Positions 30,901 to 42,900 of a DNA stretch of 64,000 nucleotides are shown piece after piece (position 1 is the first letter of the stretch; the number at the start of each line of letters is the position of its first letter). Source of the DNA: Pycnococcus provasolii (Eukaryota; Chlorophyta; Pseudoscourfieldiophyceae; Pseudoscourfieldiales); contig CP150567.1 in the NCBI GenBank assembly GCA_049487715.1, positions 614,413-678,412 on the forward strand, read 5' to 3'. Position numbers and translations under genes: made by a program. The notes beneath the pieces are model-generated. The model was not told the origin of the DNA and ran no database searches. It worked only from the letters and a program-made list of their open reading frames with translations.

Positions 30901-33900
30901 ACGGTGTGGGCTTTCGACAAACTTCGGAACCTCGGGAGGGTCATTCTCTGGCAGAACTCGAACACGCACAAGCGAGCGGATCGTGGCGACATCTTCATCG
31001 GCATCAACGCCATCGTTCGACGACGGCGCCGTGTTCAGCGCGTATGAAAAGCTAAACACGTCGTCACCAAAGTCATCTGGCTTCGGCACGTACGAAAACT
31101 TTCCACGATTACGTATATCGTAGCTATCAGCAAGTGTAATTCGGCCACGCTGCGGGGCACACGATACCTCGAACGTTGACCGGTTCAGGTTAGAAGGCAC
31201 ACCGCCGCTGAACTCGAATGCATCGAGGAAATTGCCCGACCATGTCACGTCCTCGCGCACGACAAGCAGAGCTGCGATGCTCGAGCCGGGATCGGGGGCG
31301 GACCATCCAGTTGAGATGGCACTCGGATCCAACTGCCCTGCTACCTCATTTATGCCAAGGAATCCAAACACAACGGCAAGTGCCATGGTTGTGACCCTCG
31401 ATGCGAAGCTGGACATGTGCCTCGAGATGCGCTGCGTCAGATACGTCCTCTCAGACGAGTCGACGCGTGCAAACTTTCCTGAGCCTGTCTTGTCAAACTT
31501 GCGGCGTTCAAACGATTGGATGCGATGCGTGGTGCGAAGCATGTTCAGACGCTCGTGCAAATCATCAAGCAACGACATGACAGACGCACGGCGCGTCTCC
31601 GCGTCGAGTCCGGGGCACACCGACGACACATCGTTCAGACCTGCGTACGTAACCACGGTTCCCTTTGGCAGCGACAAAACCACACGGTCGGTGAGACTGG
31701 ATGGGAGCTGGACACTCGAACCTCCAGGGCAAAGCCAGCTTTGTCGTTTATCTCCAAGTGGCACGATCGTTACGCCGTACCGTGGGACATCCGCTGTACC
31801 ATACTCACAGCCTTTCGGCGGATGAATTGACGTGCCGGCAGGAAGTCCAAGGATGCAGAATGGCCGCTTGGTGCTGGGAAGCTGAATCTCCGCACCGGAA
31901 TGGCACGTGTGAACGTCCATCATGCTAAAGGCAAGATACGAATACAGCTCCACGGCATGCGATGAGCGCACCACACCAGCCGTGAATGGCAGCGAGATCT
32001 TCTTCGTGCCATGACGTCGAGCAAACTTTTGGGTTTCGATAATTTCTGTGCCGACGCTGTTCTCGCGTTCAATACCCGAGTCTGTCTTTTCGAGCCGCGC
32101 CTTCTCCTTAAAGCGCAGAAAGTTGAATGCACGAATCTCAAGCATGGACCGTCTGACGCGCTCCTTCAGCTGAACCTGCGGCATCGACTCGAAGAGTCTC
32201 TCAGCCGCGATTAGGATCATGTCGAGCATCCACTCATCGTCAAGCGCGTTGAGCCACTCTGAGAACGACGTGAAAGCTTTCTTCGTGAGTACCGGCTTCA
32301 TGAGCCGAGTGATGCGCAATTTTTTCGGGCGAATCAAAAATGACCGCATCGTCCGAATCAACGCCACCCTTCGCTTGAACTCCGAGACACGAATGCGTCC
32401 ACGCGCTTTCGGGCTTTCAGTCGATATCACGACATTTGCAGGCCCCTGGACTTCTGCAGCGAAAGTCACGGTGGAGGTACGACCGATTGTCGTGTCCCGA
32501 GTATCGCTTAATGAGCTATCAACATCAGAGCCACGATGCGAAAGTTGCATTTCCTTTTGGCGTGCTTGCTCTCGCCACTGCCGAATCTGCTCACGCTTGT
32601 AAACAGCCTTTTTCGATCCATTCGACGACTGTTCGATACGCCACATGGCAAGCTGGTCAGCATTTTTCGGATTGTGTATGCCGAACCGATATCCCAGAAG
32701 TGAGAATGCTGGCATCACTCGCTGCGTCAATTGGCGCAACAGTGGCGCAATATCCCACACGATATATCCAGCAATGATCACCATGGAAACTACCATGAGC
32801 ACAACAATCAGAACGCCCGCGAGGTCCGTTTCGGTGGTGCTGAGCAGATCACTATAGAACAGGTAACCCGCGAAGAGGATGCTCAGGTTGGACACGAGGC
32901 AGAAGATCTCCATATTATCGAGGTAATTCTCTTCGTAAGGGTCGTACTGCGACGTGGCGGCGATGTTCACCAGCAATATGAGCGCCACACCAATCACCTG
33001 CTCGAGTGGGCTGTTCAGCATGCGCACGCAGCAGATGCCAAGCTTGCGCGCCAAGGCAACAAGCTCCCAAGCGAAGTATTTTGGCTCATAGCGCTGGAAC
33101 AGAAATCCGTGCAATTTCTTCATACGCTCGAGTGTGCGCACGTCCTGTGCGAGCAACATGGACTCGTCGTGTATCTCCTTGGTGGTCTTAGTACGCCTGA
33201 GCTCGCCCCGCTCCTGGTTGGCACCTGTGTCGTTACTCCAGCGCGTCTCCGCGACGTAGCGCTGAATTGAAGTGAGACTGGCAAGCATCAGGGATCCTGC
33301 ATCGCCCATCTTACCCCATGCGAGCTTGGAGATTTGCTCATTCTCGCGATGATTGCGGCTCTCTTTCTTTTTTGCAGGCTTTGATTCCTTATCTCTCGCA
33401 AATATCTGCGACACTCTCCGCGCCATCCAGCTCTTTCGCGTGGACGGCTCTGTTGACACGCCTGACACCCCTCGGGACAGCGAGTCGTCTTCGGAAAGAG
33501 ATGCCGGTGTGGATACGGAAAAGGGCGTGTCTGGATACTCCGAATTCGCTGACGTGGGTGTCTCACCCTCAGATTCGGCGTTCTTTTCCTTTTTCTTCTT
33601 GTTTTCAATTCTCTGAAGCTCGGAATTCGCTTCTTCTGCGATAGCCTGGAGTACGTAGCGATTCTTGAGAATTTCCCTGTGGGAGTACAGCACCCAAACA
33701 AATACCGCGTAGATTCCAAACGGATAAAGGAACAGGCTGCTCACTGCGAGCGGCGCAAGTTCGTAGTGCAGACCCGCTTGCCGATCTGGTGCCTTGTCAT
33801 CGGGAATCCAAGGAAACCACACACAGCGCACGGACGGGTCTGCACGCATACGCCAGACGCGCCCAGATTGAGTGCAGTTGAAGTATTCAAGGGTGACTGT

Positions 33901-36900
33901 GGACAGGATGAGATAGGCCCACAGTGAGAATAGGCTATACGCTGCACGAGTACGCATCGAGTGGTCGCGAAGCTTCCTCTCTGCCTCTTCTACCTCTTCC
34001 ACAACCTCCCCATTTTCTACGTCATCCTCGCGTGCAGCCCTGAGCACGAAGAGGTAGACGCGATATGCAACGTAGAATAGGCCAAACAGAACAGCATAGG
34101 CAATTGGGAGGAGTTGAAGCATGGCCATTTTGTGCAAATATCCGTATTCAAAGTCGACGAGACACTCAGGAGCAAGCCAAGCGACATCGATGTTGAGGAT
34201 TGCCAACCAGTCGAACCAATCGACAACGAGCTTTGGCCACTGGAACTCAAATTGTCGGAAGGTGGCATTCACCTGAAAGTAGGAGATGGCAATATTCAAC
34301 GCACTGAAACCGCGATGCATCTGTGCAAGAGTCACGAGCACCGGTGCGATGACAATGGCACAAACTCCAAACACGATGAAAATCATCCAAGCCTCCTTCG
34401 GGCACTCTCGGCACTTCCCATTGTCACGGTAATAGCGCCTCGCACATAACGTGCACCCCTCTCCCACCACCTCATCAAGTGCCGACTTGTCACTCAGCAC
34501 GGTGGTGTACTTGACACCTTCTCCTGGCCATTTGTAGCCGCGCGCACACTTCCCGTCGAGAACGTCGTTCACGTCTGTATGCACGAGGCAGGAGTCCACA
34601 GGATCGCACGTTGCAACGTCGCTGCCATCGAATGGGTTGACAAAAAATTCCCTTGTCCTCGGCTTTGGCAAAATCTGACCTTTCTCGTCACAAATGGTCG
34701 TCGAGACATCACACTCGTGGCAATTTCCAGGACTTATGTATCCTAGCGGATGCTTGAATCCTGGCTCTCCTGTACCATCGTAATCTTCTCCTGGAAGACG
34801 AGGATGCGTTGTGTTAAGGCGCCAACTCTGCCAGAATCCCTCTGTACACACACAGTCTACCGCCGCCGTGGAACCCGGCGCACTCGTCTGATTGCCATGC
34901 TGGCATGGCATGCACTCACGAGACGCTGGATATGGAGCATAAGTTCCCGCAGGACACCTCTCACAAGTTGTGGCGCCAAACGCGTTGTTAAACTCGCCCG
35001 GGGCACATGGAAGGCACTCCGCCTGGTCAAGCTGTTCGGGGAGCGTGCGGTAGCCCGGGGCACACGGCGTGCAGGCATCGTCGCCGTCGACGATAGATCC
35101 TGGACCACACGCCACGGTATACGAAAAGGTAATTGGCACACTCGTCGTCGCGTTGGAGTCAGCCGCACGCCATACAAACGAATCCGTGCCGCGGCATCCC
35201 CTGAGAGTGTACAAGCTAAGAACAGCCGGCTGACCTTGCGGTCGAACTACCGGTTCGATCGCCCGATCGCTGAGAGTCTCCGTCCGATTTACCACGGGTG
35301 GCTTGCTGCTGCCATCGTGCCACTGTAGCATGCCAAGGGTTGGATACTTCTCGATGACGTATGTCAAATTTCCAACCTCATCTGCGTCGAACGCTAGCAG
35401 CGCGAGGCTATTTGCCATCTTTGAGTAGACGTCGGCTCGCTCGGCATCGGACGGCATGTACTGAAGGTCATCCCCCGATTTGTCGAGCGGATCAGATGCC
35501 GCAGAAAAGTTGCGGGCATTTGTCACCGAATCTTCGCACTGAATCCCAAAAGTGCTTGTAGAACGCAGGATACGACTATCGGGGCCATCCCAGAAATTGC
35601 GCAGGCTTACGACGGCTGTTTTATGCGCAACATATTCGTCTGAATCTGGAACGTCCTTCAGATCCTCGGGCACCTCTACGAGTACGTCAAGAGCTCGGGA
35701 AACTTCCCCAGCACGCATTAACGTTGCAAATTCACCGTCGTTGCGAAGTTCCGAATTCAACCAGGATGCTGCACTATCCATACCAAATTCACTATCTAAG
35801 GCGCAAGCCGCTGTGGGTGGATCGTTCACAGGCGCAATGCGTACGATGACTTGCACACCGTCGCTCTGCAAATCTCCGTTGTCTTTTGCGATAATCCAGA
35901 ATTCATCGTCGCCCGTGCGGTGACGCTTCGGCTCGTATGATATGAGCCCACTTTTGCCAAGCGAATCCCGGTCATTGAGTTGGCACAGTCCAGAGGATCC
36001 TGTAACTTCAAACGTCGGCTGGAGCGAGGTTTCATTTGGCAGAATGCATCCCACGCGACCCTTAGATGGATATTTCCCAAGCGCGTATAGGAATGTAAGG
36101 TCCTGCGTGTCATCGTCGTCTGCATCAAGGGCAAATATGGCAATGTGATCCTCCAAGGTATTAAAAATCTGCGGCGTCGGAGCCTTGGGCGGTACGTTCG
36201 AGTAATCGCGCTGAAGCACGATGGTTATTGTCACGGAAGCCTCCTCGGAAAGCGCCCCACTCTTATCTTCCACGCGGTACTTGAAGCTATCCTCGCCAAG
36301 GCGCAAAGCCGACGGCGAGTTCTTTGGGATGAAGTACGTCGCGGGATTAAGCCCCTTTAGGTACGTGGATGTGCTGCTTTGAGATGCTAGTGTGACGGCG
36401 TTGCGGTCAAGCACTGGCCTCTCCGTGATGTAGACTGCCGCGATATCGTCGCTTCCATCTGGATCCGTCACGTCAAGGTTGAACACTTTGTTCACGCCAT
36501 CAAATGCGGTAAGGATCATATCCTTTGCCACCGGCGGCTCATCAATGCCCTCAATCATCACGGAAAATACTGCAAAGTTGCTTTCCGCACCATCTTCGTC
36601 CACAACCTGAAAGACGAAGCTATCGCTTGCCGTCTCGCCAGTCTTCAATCCAAGGTTACGCGATGGCTTGTACGTAAATGCTCCGGAGGAGACGTCGACG
36701 ATGCGAATCTCTCCCTTACTCCCGGGGCACACGATTTTAAACACAATTTTCTGGTTTTCAGGATCGTACGCTTTCATCGTCTGCACCGCACTTTCAGAAT
36801 CCTCTCGCACTTGAAATGGGCCCCCGTCGCTTGCAATGGGCGGGTCGTTCTGCTCGAGAACGGCCATGTCTCGCTCACCGCCAGCCAAGCCTCCGGAGGA

Positions 36901-39900
36901 ATCCTCGACTGTGAAGAGAATCTTCTTTGACGCATGGACGATGAGAGGCCCGTCGTTTCTATACTTCAGCGCACGCAGTGCATTCGTGTAGACCTTCGAA
37001 CTTGCTGCTCCTGCGAATTCCCAGTAGGCGACGGGAACGCCATCTTCGGTCATCTCCTTCGTCTCGATGCGACTTACCCGAATCTTGCCCTTCGCCTCCG
37101 GCGCCTCGTCCGAGTCGTACAATATGAGATCATTCTTGGAAGGCGGCGAAACCTGCACGGTGGCACGAGCTATTGTCGCGTCGTCGACGTCACTGAGAGC
37201 CATGCCAGCGTCGAGTGGAATAGCGGGTGCGCCTTCCGCGTACACGAGCTCCGTGAGCGACATCTGCACAATTGGAGGGTCATTTACGCTCTCAACGACG
37301 ATGCCTATGGATGCAGCTGTGCCCGATGCCTCACCACCGGGCCCAAGCAATCCACCTGGTCCTGGCAATCCTAATGGGTCACCACCACCCTTGCCTAACA
37401 GCCCATCGCCTCCAACAGGGCCACTGCCCAGACCACCACCGCCATTCTGTGCTTGAGAAGCTGACGAAACTACCGCCTGGAATACCGGCTGCTCCGATCT
37501 GGCATACGGCTCGATCACAGAAATACTGACAAGACGCACGTCAGTGGCAGGCGCTTCCGTATTCACGTTGACGTACCCAACCTCCCTAAGTGCAGCTTCA
37601 AATGCTGATGTGCTCGCAGTTGCCGTACAGCCACGTCCATCGCTCCCTCCCGAAGATCCGCCCTGCAGGCGAAGCACTCCGCGAGCAGCATTGTACGTAG
37701 CACCAATATCGCTCAACTGCGCCTCTCGTGCGATCTTGAGCTGATCTTCCTCTTTCTGAAAATTGGAAATGAAAGAAACTTCCACTGCACAAATAGAAGA
37801 CTTCATCCCAGCTTCAACATTTCCTAGCTTCAGCGCGGGGAAAAGCAACGATGGCTGCTCGCTGCCCTCAACAAACATCACTTTCGAGCTTAGACGTTGA
37901 GGCGACCCATCCACGTTCGTCTTTCCTGTTGGCAGCACTTGAAGTGACGGGCTCACCGACACCACGCTGAAGATGGAGAAATGCTTCACCTGTGCGACAA
38001 GAAACGGGCCAGATTGGTCGATGTACGTTTCTGCCACATATTCCCAGGTAGCACCCGACGCGTCACTGGGAATGGTCACTAAGGCTACGCCGTCGTATAA
38101 GCCTCCTGGCGCCACTGGAAAGCGTAAAGTGACTGGTTTAGCGAAATTGGAGTTCGAAACCTCAGACCCTGCCTGATTTTTCAGCTCCAGAGACACGGTA
38201 AGCTGAGAGTCGAATACAGCGGATGGTGGAGGATTCGTCATTTGGCGCACGCTCATCTGCTGTACCGTAAGAGATTCTGATCCACCACCCACCCTAGATC
38301 CCGCCGGGAAGTCCAGCGTCATTCCAATCGGTGTGTTCACCACTTTTCCCTGAGATAGATTTACGCTAACCTGTATTGGGTCCGCGAGCTCATCGTCGAT
38401 GATGCGAACTGTGGCTGCAGGGATGGCAAGCGTCGAAACATAGCACGGATCTACCGAGTCGAGCACGACAAAGGACAGGTCGGCGGTGTGCACGCGCTCC
38501 TCTTTCGTATCGTCGATTGCGGTAACGGAGATTTCAACGCCGTCGGCAAAATTTTCCTGCGTGAAAGTGATGACATCATCTCCCTGCTGTGTCTGAACAC
38601 GAAGTTGGGAATTCGAGGTGACGCGCACTCGCACACTCTCAACCTGCGGTCGCGTTGCGAGACGAACCTTCAATGGTACAGATGTCGGGGTGGGGCTCTC
38701 GTATACCGTGATTACGGGGCCACGAGAATCCGTTGAACCGAGACCACCACAGGGTTTTGCAGGGTCGTTTGATCCGACACAAACGTACGGCACATCGTCG
38801 TCGGCTATCTCAACGTTAATTGTCGCTAGACGCTTACCCGCGTAAGCAGCATCGCCGGATGAAATTTGATGTGTCACAGTCACGGTACGTTTTGCGTTCG
38901 CACCGACACCCGTGCATACATCGTCGTCGCGAGCCAAAATTTGGAGTGTCCGACTTTCCATGATCTCGCTGGAAAATGTCGAGGTTGAAAATGGAACAAC
39001 CGCATCCGCGCCTGCAAGCACGAAGGACAGCGGATAGAAAATCCCATCAGGCTTCCACGAGGGCAACACTGTTACGGAGCCGATGTTCGTATTCAAAGTC
39101 ACGTCTTGAAATGGCCGCGATAAAAGAGAAAGAGTAAAGGTCGCACGCATACCTTCCTCTAAATGCAGCGCGTGGTTCGTGTCTGCGAGAGCCTCCTGCG
39201 CGACCGGAACGTCTGGCTGTGCCACACTTACGGCTGGCTGCACGCCTGCTGGTAAGGCGGTGTACGCCCAATTCCAGCCCACCACGTCATTGTCAAGTAC
39301 CTTCATGTCCACGGGCGTGGTTAAATCATTGTACCCACTGTCAAGGCTGCTCGTTTTGAAAGCAATGCTCACGTCTGCATCGCCTTGCGCTACATCGTCA
39401 TCCGTAGCAAAAATTTGTAAGATTTTCTGGCTATTCCATGCACTCGGGGAAAATGTGAGTGTATCGGGCACAATCTGTAGACGCGTCACGTTGTTGATCC
39501 TGATCTCGCTTGCAACCACGTCAACACTTGCAAGCGGCCTGGTACGCAGGCTAGCATACAATGTAAATCCTTGCCCATCACCCTCGCGCACCTCAAATGC
39601 CATCGTCGGATCAATGGGGTCCACCCTTAGACCAGTTGCGCTCTTGTCAACGACGTCGACTGCAACCTGTAATGGAACTAGAGCATCATACGGTTCCGTG
39701 AGACTCGTGCATTCGACAACAAGAGACTTACTCTGCACTCCATTTGCCACGTCATCGACGGAAGCAGAAACAGATATATCCTGCACGGTGTCATAATTGT
39801 CGCTTGTGAACGACAGCTGGACCGCAGTTGCTTCAGCCTTCGTCTCTCCGCTAGCATCGGTGCCCGAAAGAGAAAGCACCCCGAGGCTGGCTTGTGGCAC

Positions 39901-42900
39901 GCTTATGGAAACCTGCACCGAGCTCACCGGGCGCGCTTTTAGCGAAAACCCCAGGGATCGGGTTGAGCCCTCGTCGAGGCGCAGACGCGCCGGAGACACT
40001 TGCACTTCAGCTCGCCCTGCGTCTGCGTCTTTGATGGTGATGTCGAGCTTAGCTGGGGCGTTCGAGCCTTCCTGTCCATCGACTGTCACCTGGTGCTGCA
40101 CTCGCGCATAGTGGTCGCCTTCCACAATCTCGTCCCCAGTCGCTGCCACCTCAAATCTCACATTCCGAGTTCCTTGCAGCCACTGAGCAGAACTCAAAGT
40201 TGCTGAAGCCTCCGTTCCACCTGCCCCAGTCTCGCCTGCGACGCGAAGTGAAATTTGCCCGCTGGACACTGCATCCAGAGACGCTTTGATGACTGCGGTG
40301 CTCTCTGGTGATTGTGTCAGTGTCACGGTATATGTCTTCCATGTGCCAGGCTCAGATTTTACGGATGCTTCATCTACATCAAGCCTTTCGGTCGCTGGAT
40401 CGGCAATCATTGCGCCGGGAATCGCAGGTGGAGGTGGTGGCGGGCTTGGGGGAGGTGATGGATACGGGGGAGGAGGCGATGCTGGTGGTGGAGGAGGTGA
40501 TGGATCTGGGAGCGGTGGTGGTGGTGGCGGCAGTGGCGGTGGCGGTCGCGGCGGCGGTGAGGGATCAGGAGTCTCACCTGGACCCTCTGCGGGCGGCGTG
40601 GTACCGTCCGCAGGTGGCGTCGGACCATCTGCGGGCGGCGTGGTACCGTCCGCTGGTGGCGTCGGACCATCTGCGGGCGGCGTGGTACCGTCCGCAGGTG
40701 GCGTCGGACCATCTGCGGGCGGCGTGGTACCGTCCGCTGGTGGCGTCGGACCATCTGCGGGCGGCGTGGTACCGTCCGCAGGTGGCGTCGGACCATCTGC
40801 GGGCGGCGTGGTACCGTCCGCTGGTGGCGTCGGACCATCTGCGGGCGGCGTGGTCGTCGTCGTCGTCGGTGTAGGAGCCTCTGCGGGCGGCATGGTCGTC
40901 GTCGTCGTCGTCGGAGTGGCAGATGGTGGGCTCAGCTGGTCGTCATTCACGGCTGGGCATGACTCCGCATCAGGGGTAGTGCCCGCCGCGCGATGCTCGT
41001 CCCACAGAGAATAATCCACAATCCCGAGGACGAAGTCTCCATCGAGATCCAGCGCCCACTTCAGGCACTCTTCGGATGTCCCCGCCGGCATACTTGAAAG
41101 ATAGGGAGTTATCCAGGTGCATCCCCTTGCAAAATTCACGCTATCCTCGAAGTCTTGAGGAAAATTGGCGACTGCGGAAAGCACCCCGTGGGCTCCGCAG
41201 GATAATGTGCAACCAGCAGGCTTGACAAAGGACGTGCGACTGCACGCTTGCATTTGCTCCCCGGCTGAATTTTCAATGGATCCCTCGCTATCAGGGATGT
41301 AAAGATCCGTGGCATCGGCGGAGACAACAACTCCACCTGCGCTCGTCATGACGACATCGTCGCCATTCGCTGCCACTCCTGACGCATCAACGAGAGGTGC
41401 GGCGAGCAGGTTGCGCCGGCGTGTTGGAACTTGATCTAGAGATCCTCCGATAACGAGGGCGTCATTTAACGCAGGATCGTACGTCACATACACAAGACGA
41501 CTCGCGGTTGTGCCGCGCACAGCGATCACCGCCCCAGCATCTTGCAAAGCAGCAAGGGAGCTCGCGTCGTACAGCAGGGCGTCGTTTCCCTCCTGTACGA
41601 GGCTCTGCTCGCTGATCGTTGCACAAGTTCCACCTATAGCTTGTGAAATAGGGCACTTGTACAGGACGCGGTAGACGCCATTGAATGTGATTGTCCATAC
41701 CGCCAGTCTAGGCGCAACACCACGGCCCTGGTAGACGAGAGAAGCAGCGACGGAGCGCAAGCTCGATGGCGATCCCGATAACGCATGCGTGAACTGCATA
41801 GAGCTGCGCATGATTGTGATCATCTTCTCGTTGTGTCCGACGATGACAAGTGGATCCGTGACTTGGCTGAGCGCGGCAACACTTCCACTCGGTACACATA
41901 AGCTCGTTGGCGCGGTGATCGACTGCTCACTGCGAATGCTGGGGTAGCTTGGGTTCGACACGTCGATGGTGAGCACCTTATTGTCCAGCTTGCACGCGAC
42001 GAAAACCACTCCACGGAGAGCACCTCCTCGCACGTCCCCAGCTGCGACATCCCAGGGGCGGCACGCATGGTTAGCATCGCCGGCGAGCGGCATATTTGCG
42101 TGGAGAAACATGCCAGAGCCCCTGCTCCTGCCAGCGTCGATAATCAGGAGGCCTGTGGTGGTTATGACGTACACATACTTAGCGTCACCTTTCCTGCCGT
42201 CGCTAATGCTTGGCGCTGCGACAGCACGTGCACCCTGCAGATAGTTTCCCGTCAGCTCATTCTCTACACTTGGCGGTGGCTTTGCGCTTCCCCCTCGATT
42301 TGGGATGGGAAGGCGCATCTTAACGAGCGACGCGTCGCTGCCACTCGACGCGACGACGAAAGCGTACCGCCCAGCCACGGCGACATCGCGCGCGTATGAG
42401 CTTTTTCCCTGACCAGTTGGCAGGCTCACTCTATGCGAGAAAGGCTTTCCAAACCGTGTTGCAGGTGGCTGAAATCCTGCCGGCGGTGGTGCAGGTGCAG
42501 GTGCAGGTGCAGGTGCTGGTCCCGGTGCTTGCGCGGCAGTTGTGGTTGTTGTAGCAGGTACGGTTGTGGTGGTTGTGGTGGTGGTCGTGGTTGCGGTTTC
42601 CTTCTGTCGCACGCAGCTGCCCTGGATATCGTATCCGTCTAGGCGTCTTCTCGACGCCGCCTGGAGTGCCGCCCGGCTTGTGTACCACTGCGGTCTGCTG
42701 GTTCCAAGTTCCGCCACGCGTTGTGCGAGTCCCGTTTGCATCTCGACGTACCCCTTCGCCTGCGCGATGGACTTGTACCCGAGACTCCACGTCGCGGTGG
42801 CCTGTCCTGCTTGTGTGATTGTGTACGCGTTGAGTATTCCCGTTTCGGTCGTTACGTACAGGCGCGACGGTGTCGACCCGGCGGGCATTCTGTCGCTTTG

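Noticed and set aside
40286-41014. Plus-strand Gly-rich open frame (SAGGVVPSAGG repeats)
   Set aside because: It is the antisense image of the PPADG minisatellite inside the giant gene; repeats without stops open all frames.
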